Origin: Alphaproteobacteria bacterium
Lineage (GTDB): Bacteria > Pseudomonadota > Alphaproteobacteria > Rhizobiales > Xanthobacteraceae
Direction: 5' to 3'
Assembly (NCBI GenBank): GCA_005883135.1
Contig: VAZM01000023.1
Location: 1 to 38,538 of the forward strand
DNA: 38,538 bases
The position numbers and the translations under genes were made by a program. Shown here piece after piece: positions 1-8,764 of this stretch. Numbering within the stretch: the first letter of the stretch is position 1; each line of letters opens with the position of its first letter. Below the pieces are notes generated by a model. The model did no database searches, had not been told where the DNA came from, and saw nothing but the letters and a program-made list of their open reading frames with translations.

Positions 1-1
1 C

Positions 2-1504
2 ATCTGGAACGACTTCTGGTCAGGCGGCTTGGCCAACCCGCTCCAGGTGATCGAGCAGATCACCTATCTGATCTTCATCAAGCGTCTCGACGAGATGCAG
101 GAGCTGGAGGAGCGCAAGGCCACCACACTCGGCTCCCCTATCGAGCGACGCATCTTCCCCGAGGGCGCGGACGAGCGTGGCGAGCCTTATGCGAACCTGC
201 GCTGGTCGCGCTTCAAGCATTTCGCCGGCCCTGAGATGTTTCGCATCGTCGACGAGCATGTCTTCCCATTCATCCGCGCGCTCAACGGGGAAGGCACTTC
301 CTATGCGCGCCACATGCGCGACGCCCGTTTCCAAATCCCGGGGCCGGCGCTGCTCGCCAAGGTCGTCGACAAGCTCGACAAGCTCGATATGGGCGACCGC
401 GACACAAAGGGCGACGTTTACGAGTACATGCTGGCGAAGATCGCGACAGCCGGCCAGAACGGTCAATTCCGTACCCCGCGCCACATCATCGCGACCATGG
501 TCGAGCTGGTCGAGCCGAAACCAGACGACGTGATCTGCGACCCGGCCGTTGGCACGTGCGGCTTTCTCGTCGCCTGCGGTGAGTACCTCCGCAAGCATCA
601 CGGCGCGCTGTTCCGCGACGACAAGCTGAGGCGGCACTTCCACGAAGGCCTGTTCAACGGCTTCGACTTCGATCCCACGATGCTGCGCATCGGAGCCATG
701 AACATGGCGCTACACGGCGTGGAGGGCGCCAACATCGCCTATCGCGACAGTCTGGCCGAGGAGCACGCCGAGGACGCGGGTCGCTATTCGCTCGTGCTCG
801 CCAATCCACCTTTCGCCGGCTCGCTCGACTACGAAGCGACCGCTAAGGATTTGCAGCGCATCGTCAAGACTAAGAAGACCGAGCTTCTGTTCCTCGCGCT
901 GTTCCTGCGGCTACTCAAGACGGGTGGACGCGCCGCCGTGATCGTGCCGGACGGGGTGCTATTCGGCTCTTCCAAGGCGCACAAGGATTTGCGTCATATC
1001 CTGGTGGAGGAGAACAAGCTCGATGCGGTAATCAAGCTGCCGTCGGGCGTATTTCGGCCGTATGCTGGCGTCTCGACCGCGATCCTTCTGTTCACTCGCA
1101 CCGGTGTCGGCGGCACCGATCAAGTTTGGTTCTATGATGTCCGGGCCGACGGCTGGTCGCTCGACGACAAACGTCAGCCGCTCCTCTCTGAGGACAAGCT
1201 TGGGCCCACGCCGGCGGGGATCCTGACTGAAGCGGAGGCCGAGAAGAACAATTTGCCCGACTTGGTGCGGCGCTGGACCGAACGCAATAGCGCGGAGCTT
1301 CAACGACCACGCACCGCACAAAGCTTTTGCGTTCCGAAGGCCGATATCATGGCAGCGGGCTACGATCTCTCGCTAAACCGCTACAAGGAGGTGGAGCACG
1401 AGGAGGTCGCGCACGAAAGCCCGGCGGCGATCCTCGCCGATCTGCGGCGGATCGAGGCGGAGATCGCAAAGGGGATGAAGCGCCTTGAGGAGATGCTCGG
1501 GTGA
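2..1504 (+). CDS. hsdM: Type I restriction-modification system, DNA methyltransferase (M) subunit; 5' end outside the window
   Basis: N6-adenine MTase motif LANPPFAG, HsdM N-terminal-like 'LQVIEQITYLIFIKRLDEMQ', 'GDVYEYMLAKIATAGQNGQFRTPRHI'; frame is open upstream of the first ATG (WNDFWSGGLANPLQ...). Confidence 0.93.
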   Translation: MWNDFWSGGLANPLQVIEQITYLIFIKRLDEMQELEERKATTLGSPIERRIFPEGADERGEPYANLRWSRFKHFAGPEMFRIVDEHVFPFIRALNGEGTSYARHMRDARFQIPGPALLAKVVDKLDKLDMGDRDTKGDVYEYMLAKIATAGQNGQFRTPRHIIATMVELVEPKPDDVICDPAVGTCGFLVACGEYLRKHHGALFRDDKLRRHFHEGLFNGFDFDPTMLRIGAMNMALHGVEGANIAYRDSLAEEHAEDAGRYSLVLANPPFAGSLDYEATAKDLQRIVKTKKTELLFLALFLRLLKTGGRAAVIVPDGVLFGSSKAHKDLRHILVEENKLDAVIKLPSGVFRPYAGVSTAILLFTRTGVGGTDQVWFYDVRADGWSLDDKRQPLLSEDKLGPTPAGILTEAEAEKNNLPDLVRRWTERNSAELQRPRTAQSFCVPKADIMAAGYDLSLNRYKEVEHEEVAHESPAAILADLRRIEAEIAKGMKRLEEMLG

Positions 1505-1731
1505 CAGTGACTACGACACTTGGAGAGGTAGCAGAATTTATCAATGGCTTGGCCTTTAAACCCGACGATTGGACGGAAGAAGGCCGTCGCATCATTCGAA
1601 TTCAAAATCTTACCGATCAGACGAAGCCTTACAACAGATCGACCCGCAAAGTAGACGAGAAGTTCGTCGCTAAACCAGGTGATATCCTTGTCTCCTGGTC
1701 GGCATCACTGGGGGTAAGAAAGCCGACTTGA
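1501..1731 (+). pseudogene. hsdS: Truncated type I restriction specificity subunit (N-terminal part of the first TRD only)
   Basis: 'TTLGEVAEFINGLAFKP...RIIRIQNLTD...KPGDILVSWSASLGV' is HsdS-like, then stops after 76 aa; start overlaps the hsdM stop. Confidence 0.82.
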
Positions 1732-2075
1732 TCGTCATCGAACTGAAGCGCACTGAAGATGGCGGTCACATGGAGCTCCAGGCTATCAGATATGCCGCAA
1801 TGGTCAGCAATATGACTTTTGCGGATGCCGTAACTGCACACTCAAAATTTCTCACGAAAACCAGCGGGAACCCAGCTGAGGCAGAAAATGCGATACTGAA
1901 CTTTCTTGGATGGGACGAACCCAAAGGCAGCGAGTTTGGCCAAGATGTGAAGATTGTGTTGGTCTCGGCTAACTTCTCTCCCGAAATTACGACTTCGGTT
2001 CTTTGGTTAAATGAGCGCGAGTTGGATATTCGTTGCGTGCGCTTAATTCCATACCAGTTTATGGGTAAGACCTAG
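1713..2075 (+). pseudogene. C-terminal fragment of a PD-(D/E)XK-type nuclease-like protein, out of frame with the hsdS fragment
   Basis: 'KKADLIVIELKRTEDGGHMELQAIRYAAMVSNMTF' resembles the D...ExK nuclease core; no plausible native start, and the frame opens directly at the hsdS junction. Confidence 0.6.
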
Positions 2076-2194
2076 AGTAATGCTTTGACTTCAAGGGCAG
2101 GTGAACTGCTGACGACGCCGGCGCATTGCGCAAGGCAGTGACGCCATCGCCTACATGCCAGCGTTGCCCAAGCACCGCAGGATGAAGAACAGTA

Positions 2195-3280
2195 TCACCC
2201 CACCCTCAGCTTGCCCCGCTCCTCCCGCCAAAATCTCTTATGCTGCCCGGCCAGCCCGCGCGCCGGAATCCGCACGATCTTCTGCGCATCGGAGACCGCG
2301 GTGCCGATGCGCTGCGCCGTGCGGCCGTGGGCGCGGAGGATCGAAAGCGTGCGCTCGGCGGACGCAGGATCGACCACGTAGCAGAAGCCGATCCCCATGT
2401 TGAAGACCTCGAACATCTCGCTGTCGTCGACCTTGGCGTGGCGCTGGATGAGGGGAAAGATGGGATGCGGGTCGATGAGCGCGTCGAGCTCGAAGCCGAC
2501 CGGCGCGGCGACGCGGGCGAGGTTGAGGAGTCCATCGCCGGTGATGTTGATCAGCGCGTGCACGCCGGGAACGGCGCTTAGGATCTCCAGCGCCTCGCGC
2601 ACGTAGATGTCGGTCGGGCGCAGGAGCTCCTCGCCGAGCGTGACGGCAAGCTCCTCGAATTTGTGGCTAATGCCGTAGTGGTGATCGGCGAAGAACGCCT
2701 TGCGCGCGAGCGAAAGGCCGTTGCTGTGGATGCCGCTGCTCTTGACGCCGATGACGGCGTCGCCTTCGCGCACGGCGCGCCCGTCGATGACCTTGTCGAG
2801 ATCGACGCGGCCGACCGCCATGCCGACGATGTCGAAGTGCTTGACCACGTCCTTGAGCTGCGCGGTCTCGCCGCCCGAGATCGAGATCTGCGCGAGCTCG
2901 GCGCCCTTGCACAGGCCCTCCGCGACGGCGTCGAGCATGGCGGCGTCGGTCTTCTCCACCGCGATGTAGTCGACGAGCGAGAGGGGCTTGGCGCCGACGC
3001 AGATCATGTCGTTGACGTTCATGGCGACGCAGTCGATGCCGATGGTGTCGTACTTGCCCATCATGTCGGCGATGATGGTCTTCGAGCCGACGCCGTCGGT
3101 GCAGAGCGCGAGCCCGACGCCGTCGAGCTCGATGACGTTGGCGAAGTAGCCGATCGGCAGGATGAGGCGGCCGAGGCCGGCGGCCGGCCAGGTCTTCTGC
3201 ACGCGGGCGATGATGCGGTTGAGCCCCGCATCCGCCTCGGCGATGTCGACGCCGCTCTCGCGGTAGGTTTCGCTGCGCAT
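2195..3280 (-). CDS. purM: Phosphoribosylformylglycinamidine cyclo-ligase (AIR synthetase), archaeal-like subtype
   Basis: 'LCTDGVGSKTIIADMMGKYDTIGIDCVAMNVNDMICVGAKPLSLVDYIAVE', 'ISGGETAQL', 'SSGIHSNGLSLARK', 'ITGDGLLNLARV', 'EMFEVFNMGIGF'. Confidence 0.9.
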   Translation of the reverse strand: MRSETYRESGVDIAEADAGLNRIIARVQKTWPAAGLGRLILPIGYFANVIELDGVGLALCTDGVGSKTIIADMMGKYDTIGIDCVAMNVNDMICVGAKPLSLVDYIAVEKTDAAMLDAVAEGLCKGAELAQISISGGETAQLKDVVKHFDIVGMAVGRVDLDKVIDGRAVREGDAVIGVKSSGIHSNGLSLARKAFFADHHYGISHKFEELAVTLGEELLRPTDIYVREALEILSAVPGVHALINITGDGLLNLARVAAPVGFELDALIDPHPIFPLIQRHAKVDDSEMFEVFNMGIGFCYVVDPASAERTLSILRAHGRTAQRIGTAVSDAQKIVRIPARGLAGQHKRFWREERGKLRVG

Positions 3281-3305
3281 GCTTGTTGGCCCCGCTCGCC
3301 GTCTG

Positions 3306-3403
3306 CCCTCATCCTGAGGAGCGGCCCGAAGGGCCGCGTCTCGAAGGATGAGGGCGGCCTCATGCTTCGAGACGCCCGCTGCGCGGGCTCCTCAGCATGA
3401 GGC
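3306..3403. repeat. Family A palindromic repeats (CCTCATCCTGAGGAG...CTCGAAGGATGAGG and CATGCTTCGAGACGC...CTCCTCAGCATGAGG)
   Basis: Two adjacent inverted-repeat units; the same arms recur at about 3534, 3617, 5240, 5308, 6633, 8500, 8570, 8668, 14723, 14778, 14891, 15350, 15459 and 15562. Confidence 0.9.
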
Positions 3404-3413
3404 CGACTGCACC

Positions 3414-3500
3414 GTCATGCCCGGACTTGATCCGGGCATCCATCGGAAAAAGTCAGTTCATTTGAAGAGGATGGATTGCCGGGTCAAGCCCGGCAATGAC
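3414..3500. repeat. Family B repeat (GTCATGCCCGG...CCGGGCATCCAT...ATGGATTGCCGGGTCAAGCCCGGCAATGAC)
   Basis: Paired hairpins bounded by GTCAT/ATGAC; recurs at about 3729, 5394, 6800, 9474, 11331 (half), 12085, 13831, 28953 and 35186 (degenerate). Confidence 0.9.
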
Positions 3501-3533
3501 GGGGCTGAGGATAACGCGTAGCTGGTGCCTCCG

Positions 3534-3663
3534 CCCTCATCCTGAGGAGGGCGCGCAGCGCCCGTCTCGAAGGATGAGGCGGGCACCCTCAAGACGCTGT
3601 CTCGAAGGATGTGGCGGCCTCATGCTTCGAGACGGCGGCTTCGCCGCCTCCTCAGCATGAGGC
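3534..3663. repeat. Family A palindromic repeats (two units)
   Basis: ccctcatcctgaggagggcgcgcagcgcccgtctcgaaggatgagg and catgcttcgagacggcggcttcgccgcctcctcagcatgagg. Confidence 0.88.
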
Positions 3664-3728
3664 CGGGCGGGGCTGGATGTACGCGCAGGCTTTATCCTTT
3701 TGCATGCCCCTTACCCCACGCTCATTGC

Positions 3729-3812
3729 GTCATGGCCGGGCTTGTCCCGGCCATCCACGTCTTTGATCTTCTTAAAAAAGACGTGGATGCCCGCGCCAAG
3801 CGCGGGCATGAC
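3729..3812. repeat. Family B repeat
   Basis: gtcatggccgggcttgtcccggccatccacg...cgtggatgcccgcgccaagcgcgggcatgac. Confidence 0.88.
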
Positions 3813-3833
3813 GATGCTAGGGCGGGCGGCCCC

Positions 3834-5129
3834 TCACTTCTGCGGGCGCTTCGCCCCCGGCGTGAACTCGGCGCGGATTTTGGCGCTGTGCTCGCCGAGG
3901 GACGGCACGGCGCCGTAGCGGCGCGGCGCCGCGTCGGAGCGCGCGGGCGGGGCGGGATAGCTCACCGCACCCGAAGCTGTGCCGATGTCGATGCGGCGCA
4001 GCTGCGGGTGCACGGCGAGGTCGCCCGTATCATTGACGCGAGCGAAAGCGATGTCGTTTTCCGCCAGCTTTTGCGTCAGCGCCGCCTCATCGGTGGCGCC
4101 GAACACGGCAGCGACGCGTGCGTCGGTCTCGGCGCGGCGCGCAATGCGCGCGACGTTGGTAGCAAACGCGGGATCGGCGGCGAGCGCCGTGTCGCCCAGC
4201 ACCTTCTCCGCCAGCACGCGCCACTCGCGGTCGCTCTGGATCGAGATCAAAATGTCGGCGCCGTCCTTGGTCTTGAACGCGCCGTAGGGCGCAATCGAGA
4301 TGTGGGCGAGGCCGATGCGCTTGGGCGGCGCGCCGCCCTCGTATTGGATGAGCGGCACCGCCATCCACTCCGCCATGGCATCGAACATGGAAATCGAGAT
4401 CGCGGCGCCTTCCCCCGTGCGCTCGCGCGCGTAGAGCGCTTCGAGGATCGCCTCATAGGCGTTCATGCCGGCGGCGATGTCGCAGACCGAGACGCCGACG
4501 CGCGCCGGCGCCTCGGGCGAGCCGGTGACGGAAGCGAGCCCCGATTCCGCCTGCACCAGCATGTCGTAGGCCTTGCGCGCCGCGTAGGGGCCGTCCTCGC
4601 CGTAGCCGGAGATCGAGCAGATCACGAGGCGCGGGTGCGCGGCCCGCAGCGCGGCGAGCGGGAAGCCGAGCTTGGCGATCGCGCCGGGCTTGAGGTTCTG
4701 TACGAACACGTCGGCCTTGCCGAGCATCGCGGCGAGGAGCGCCTTGTCGTCCTCGCGGGCGAGATCGAGCACGAGGGATTCCTTGCCGCGGTTGAGCCAG
4801 ACGAAATACGCGCTCTGGCCTTCTGGCGCGATGCAAGCTGAATCTGATGCCGCGAGTTCGGTGTGTTTTCCCTCCACAAACTCGGTGTGTTCCCCTCCCC
4901 CACCCAAACCCCGGCGAGCCGAGGTTTGGGTGGGGGAGGGAGCAGACCGAGTGTGCTGCGCGGGAGCGCGCGGAACGGCGAGCTTGTCGTAGTAGCGCGC
5001 GAAGTCGCCCTCGGGCCGCTCGACCTTGATCACGCGCGCGCCGGCATCCGCCAGGCGGCAGGTGCACATGGGCGCCGCCACCGCCTGCTCCAGCGACACC
5101 ACCAGCAGGCCTGAAAGGGGAAGGGGCAT
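3834..5129 (-). CDS. CaiB/BaiF-type (family III) CoA transferase carrying an in-frame repeat-derived insert
   Basis: 'RVIKVERPEGDFARYYD', 'YFVWLNRGKESLVLDL', 'DVFVQNLKPGAIAKLGF', 'ICSISGYGEDGPYA...YDMLVQAESG'; residues about 55-104 are encoded by repeat DNA. Confidence 0.9.
   Translation of the reverse strand: MPLPLSGLLVVSLEQAVAAPMCTCRLADAGARVIKVERPEGDFARYYDKLAVPRAPAQHTRSAPSPTQTSARRGLGGGGEHTEFVEGKHTELAASDSACIAPEGQSAYFVWLNRGKESLVLDLAREDDKALLAAMLGKADVFVQNLKPGAIAKLGFPLAALRAAHPRLVICSISGYGEDGPYAARKAYDMLVQAESGLASVTGSPEAPARVGVSVCDIAAGMNAYEAILEALYARERTGEGAAISISMFDAMAEWMAVPLIQYEGGAPPKRIGLAHISIAPYGAFKTKDGADILISIQSDREWRVLAEKVLGDTALAADPAFATNVARIARRAETDARVAAVFGATDEAALTQKLAENDIAFARVNDTGDLAVHPQLRRIDIGTASGAVSYPAPPARSDAAPRRYGAVPSLGEHSAKIRAEFTPGAKRPQK
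4818..4967. repeat. Family C repeat inside the CaiB-type CDS
   Basis: actcggtgtgttcccctcccccacccaaacc...ggtttgggtgggggagggagcagaccgagt: inverted arms with ACTCGGT/ACCGAGT ends. Confidence 0.85.
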
Positions 5130-5183
5130 GGGATTGTTTGCGGGAAGTTCCAGTGACCGTCGGGCTTATAGCCAGCAGTGAGC

Positions 5184-5360
5184 AATAGGCGCGTTTACGC
5201 GCGCGTTCAACGCGCTATGGCGAAACGCGCACCACCGCCCTCATCCTGAGGAGCGGCCCGAAGGCCCGCGTCTCGAAGGATGTGGGCGGGACGTCGAACG
5301 ATGAGGGCGGCCTCATGCTTCGAGACGCCGCGCTGTCGCGCGGCTCCTCAGCATGAGGCC
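5184..5360. repeat. Family D copy (about 5184-5220) followed by two family A units
   Basis: caataggcgcgtttacgcgcgcgttcaacgcgctatgg, then ccctcatcctgaggagcgg... and catgcttcgagacgccgcgctgtcgcgcggctcctcagcatgagg. Confidence 0.8.
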
Positions 5361-5393
5361 GAGGAGAGCGCGTCGCGCCAAGCTGGGTCACTC

Positions 5394-5483
5394 GTCATGG
5401 CCGGGCTTGTCCCGGCCATCCACGTCTTTAAACCTCGGGCACAAAAGTAAGACGTGGATGCCCGGCACAAGGCCGGGCATGAC
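5394..5483. repeat. Family B repeat
   Basis: gtcatggccgggcttgtcccggccatccacg...cgtggatgcccggcacaaggccgggcatgac. Confidence 0.88.
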
Positions 5484-5579
5484 GGACGAGAGGTCGGGCA
5501 CGTAGCCACCGCTTCGCGCGCCTGCCGCGCGCTGCTATCTTTCCCTGCAATGATGCCACCGGCTTCGCCGTTATCGCGC

Positions 5580-6623
5580 ATGGCCCGCATTGCGATCATC
5601 GCGCTGATGCTGCTCGCGTCAGCGTCCGCGCTCGCGCAGCAAGGCGAGCCGAGCGCGCCGGCGCCGGCCGCGCCCGGCGGCACTACGACACCGCCTGCTG
5701 CTACCGACACGCCGCCGGCGGATGCGCCGCCCGCGGACACGCCGGAAGCGCCAGCCCCCGGAGCGCCATCCGCCGAGGCACCGGCTCCCGAACCATCCCC
5801 ACCGCCACCGCCCCGGCGCGTGGGCGACGCGGATCTGCGCGAATCCGTGTGCCTGATGATCGAATCGGCGGCGCGCGCGCACAACCTGCCGCTCGAGTTC
5901 TTCGCCCGCGTGATCTGGCAGGAGAGCCGCTTCCAGCCCAACGTCGTGGGCCCGCGCACGAGGAGCGGCGATCGCGCCCAGGGCATCGCCCAGTTCATGC
6001 CGCGCACCGCCGCCGAGCGCGGCCTGTTCGATCCGTTCGATCCGGTGCAGGCGCTGCCGAAATCGGCGGAATTTCTGCGCGAGCTTGCCGACCAGTTCGG
6101 CAATCTCGGCCTTGCCGCCGCCGCCTACAACGCCGGGCCGGGCCGCGTGCGCGAATTTTTGTCCGCGCGGCGCTCGCTGCCGGCGGAGACGCGTCACTAC
6201 GTGCTCGCCATCACCGGCATCTCGGTCGACGAGTGGGCGGCGAGTGGCAAGCGCGAGCCGGCGCCGGTGGCGAAGCCCGGCTGCAGCGAGCTGATGGCGC
6301 TTCTGCACCGCGCGCCCAACCCGTTCGTGCAGAAGCTCGAGCAGCGCGTGAACGTCGTCGCCGCGGCGCCGTGGGGCGTGCAGCTCGCCGCCGGCTTCTC
6401 GCGCGATCACGCGCTCTCGAACTACGCCATGCTCGCCAAGCGCTACGCCACCGTTCTCGAAGGACGCGACCCGAGCCTCTTAAGCACGCTGTTGCGCAGC
6501 CGCGGCACGCAGCCGTTCTACCAGGTGCGCGTCGGCGCCGACACGCGCGCGGCGGCGGAGACGCTGTGCGGCAGCATCCGCCGCGCCGGCGGCGCCTGCT
6601 TCGTGCTGCGCAACCGCGGGTAG
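5580..6623 (+). CDS. Lytic murein transglycosylase (SLT domain), secreted
   Basis: Signal peptide MARIAIIALMLLASASALAQ, Pro/Ala-rich linker, SLT motifs 'FFARVIWQESRFQPNVVGP...RAQGIAQFMPRTAAERG' and 'LAAAAYNAGPGRV'. The 5454 ORF start lies inside repeat DNA. Confidence 0.9.
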   Translation: MARIAIIALMLLASASALAQQGEPSAPAPAAPGGTTTPPAATDTPPADAPPADTPEAPAPGAPSAEAPAPEPSPPPPPRRVGDADLRESVCLMIESAARAHNLPLEFFARVIWQESRFQPNVVGPRTRSGDRAQGIAQFMPRTAAERGLFDPFDPVQALPKSAEFLRELADQFGNLGLAAAAYNAGPGRVREFLSARRSLPAETRHYVLAITGISVDEWAASGKREPAPVAKPGCSELMALLHRAPNPFVQKLEQRVNVVAAAPWGVQLAAGFSRDHALSNYAMLAKRYATVLEGRDPSLLSTLLRSRGTQPFYQVRVGADTRAAAETLCGSIRRAGGACFVLRNRG

Positions 6624-6632
6624 GGTTGCTGG

Positions 6633-6770
6633 CCGCCCTCATCCTGAGGAGGGCGCCTTAAGCGCGTTTACGCGCGTCTTCGACGCGCTATGGCGCCCGT
6701 CTCGAAGGATGGGGGCGGCCTCACGCTTCGAGACGCCGCACTTCGTGCGGCTCCTCAGCATGAGGCCGAG
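6633..6770. repeat. Family A repeats, the first carrying a nested family D element (about 6658-6692)
   Basis: ccctcatcctgaggagggcgcc[ttaagcgcgtttacgcgcgtcttcgacgcgctat]ggcgcccgtctcgaagg. Confidence 0.85.
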
Positions 6771-6799
6771 GAGGGGGCGCGGCGGGGGTAGCGGCAGTC

Positions 6800-6982
6800 G
6801 TCATGGCCGGGCATAGCGCGTCGGAAGACGCGCGTGAACGCGCCTTTGACCCGGCCATCCATCCTCTTTGAAAAAATTTTTGCGAAGAGCGATGGACCAA
6901 CCGAACTCGGGTTTACCCGAGTTCGGGCATTTTAAGGCGCAAGTCGGATAAATCCGACTTGCATGGTCAAGCCCGCGGGTGA
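6800..6982. repeat. Family B repeat carrying a nested family D element and a double-hairpin element (6901-6962)
   Basis: gccgggc[atagcgcgtcggaagacgcgcgtgaacgcgc]...; ccgaactcgggtttacccgagttcgg...gcaagtcggataaatccgacttgc. Confidence 0.85.
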
Positions 6983-7022
6983 CGCATCTGACTCGATTCG
7001 AGCGGCGAACTCAGTCTACTCA

Positions 7023-7196
7023 CTCTCCTCGCACTCGGTTTTTATTCTCCCCCCTTGTGGGGAGGGTCGCGCGCCGAAGCGCAGCGAAGGCGCGCGGGGT
7101 GGGGGTCGTGGTTGTTGCGCGAGACGTGTCCACCAACTCCGACCCCCACCCCTAACCCCTCCCCACAAGGGGGAGGGGAACCGACCGAGTGCGTCG
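7023..7196. repeat. Family C repeat pair (ACTCGGT...CCCCTTGTGGGGAGGG / CCCCACAAGGGGGAGGGG...ACCGAGT)
   Basis: Inverted pair of GC-rich hairpins bounded by actcggt and accgagt. Confidence 0.85.
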
Positions 7197-7209
7197 ATCG
7201 CGCGGTGGC

Positions 7210-8373
7210 TTAATCCCCCATGTTCCCGTGCTCGGAGACGGTGGCGGGGCTGCGCGCGAGCGCCAGCATGATCTGCCGGCCGATGCGGGTCGCCGGCTCG
7301 CCGCCGCAGTTGGAGAGGATGACGATGCCGAGCCGGCGCTGCGGGATCATGCCGATATAGGTCGCGGTGTTGTTGAGGCCGCCGTTCTTGTCGACGATGA
7401 GGAGGTCGTCGTTCTTCACCCGCTGCCAGGCGAGCGCCTGGGTGAAGCGCGGATTGACGGTGAACACGCCCTCCTGCGCCAGCGCCATTGCCGCCTGCAG
7501 CTCGCCCTTGTCGGCGAGCGTGCCGAGATTGGCGGCGAGGAAACGTGCCATGTCGCGGGACGAGGAATAGATCTGCCCGGTGCCCGGCCAGTTGAACGCG
7601 CCCTGCTCGTTGCCCGGCTCGCCCACAGGCTTGGCGTCGGCGTTGTAGCCCTGCACGGCGCGGCGGCGAAACTCGGGAGCGAGCTGCCCGCGCGCATTGC
7701 CGCGCGGCACCGGCAGCACGGTCGAGGTCATGTCGAGCGGGGCAAGGAGCCGCGTCTGCAGGAGCTGCGCATACGGCGTGCCGAAGCGGCGCTCCAGCGC
7801 CAGCGCGAGCAGCACGAAGCCCGAGTTGGAATAGATGTCCTGCTTGCCGGGCGTGTGCGCCTCGTCGGCTTTCCAGGCATTGAGATAGCGGATGAAGTCG
7901 GGGAGCGTGTAGGGCCCGCGGTGCGATGGCTCGGATTGGTGCGGCGTGCGCTCGAGCCCCGAGGTGTGGCTCGCGAGCTGGCCGAGCGTGACGCTGCGGA
8001 TGTCGCCGCCCTCCCTGAGCTCGGTGACATATTTCGCGACTCGATCGTCGAGCGCGACCTCGCCTTGTTTCACCGCTTGCGCCAGCAAAATCGCGGTGAA
8101 GGCCTTGCCGACGGAGGCGAGGTTGAACAGCGAGTCCGACGTGATGGGCGTTTTGCGCGCGACGTCGGCGAGGCCGTAGTTGAAGAGGAGCGTGCGGCCG
8201 TCGATGTTGAGCGCGACCGCCATGCCGCCGGCGGCGATCAGCATCGGCTGCACCTGCCGACGCACGATCTGCTCGATCTCGGCGTCAGTCTCGGCGCGCG
8301 CCGGGACGGCTGCGGAGAGTGTGACGGACGCGATCAGCGATCCCGCGATGACTAACGCCGCTATGCCCCGCAT
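7210..8373 (-). CDS. Secreted serine hydrolase, class C beta-lactamase/DD-peptidase fold
   Basis: Signal peptide; SVGK (SxxK) motif, YSN motif (DIYSNSGFVLLALALE), 'SLFNLASVGKAFTAILLAQ'. Confidence 0.88.
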   Translation of the reverse strand: MRGIAALVIAGSLIASVTLSAAVPARAETDAEIEQIVRRQVQPMLIAAGGMAVALNIDGRTLLFNYGLADVARKTPITSDSLFNLASVGKAFTAILLAQAVKQGEVALDDRVAKYVTELREGGDIRSVTLGQLASHTSGLERTPHQSEPSHRGPYTLPDFIRYLNAWKADEAHTPGKQDIYSNSGFVLLALALERRFGTPYAQLLQTRLLAPLDMTSTVLPVPRGNARGQLAPEFRRRAVQGYNADAKPVGEPGNEQGAFNWPGTGQIYSSSRDMARFLAANLGTLADKGELQAAMALAQEGVFTVNPRFTQALAWQRVKNDDLLIVDKNGGLNNTATYIGMIPQRRLGIVILSNCGGEPATRIGRQIMLALARSPATVSEHGNMGD

Positions 8374-8499
8374 CGCGGACCTCCCGTCGCCGCGGCGCTC
8401 GCGCGCGCCGCCCTCACTCGCGCCGCAATTCTACCGTGCCGCTTCGCCGCGCCGAGTTAATTCGCGTCCATATTCCGTCGCGTCCATGACGATTGGGGG

Positions 8500-8725
8500 G
8501 CCCTCATGCTGAGGAGCCCACCGAAGGTGGGCGTCTCGAAGCATGAGGCAGCGGGGGTTCTCGGCCCGCCCTCGTCCTGAGGAGCGAGCCATAAGCGCGT
8601 TTACGCGCGGCTTGCGACGCGCGATGGCGAGCGTCTCGAAGGGCGAGGGCGGGCACTCACTGTGAAGGCCGCCCCCATCCTTCGAGACGCGGCCCTTCGG
8701 GCCGCTCCTCAGGATGAGGGCGACC
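8500..8725. repeat. Cluster of three family A repeats, the middle one with a nested family D element (8591-8626)
   Basis: ctcgtcctgaggagcgagcc[ataagcgcgtttacgcgcggcttgcgacgcgcgat]ggcgagcgtctcgaagggcgagg. Confidence 0.88.
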
Positions 8726-8764
8726 GGAGAGGGGCCAAATCGAGAGCGTCGGGAGTTTGTAACC

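Noticed and set aside
1-2195. Larger defence island at the left edge
   Set aside because: Only hsdM and two gene fragments are visible; upstream DNA is outside the window and housekeeping purM follows directly.
3609-4841. 410-aa plus-strand ORF opposite the CaiB-type gene
   Set aside because: Antisense shadow ORF in high-GC DNA; composition is Arg/Ala/Gly-rich and it begins in repeat DNA, whereas the minus-strand CDS has clear family motifs.
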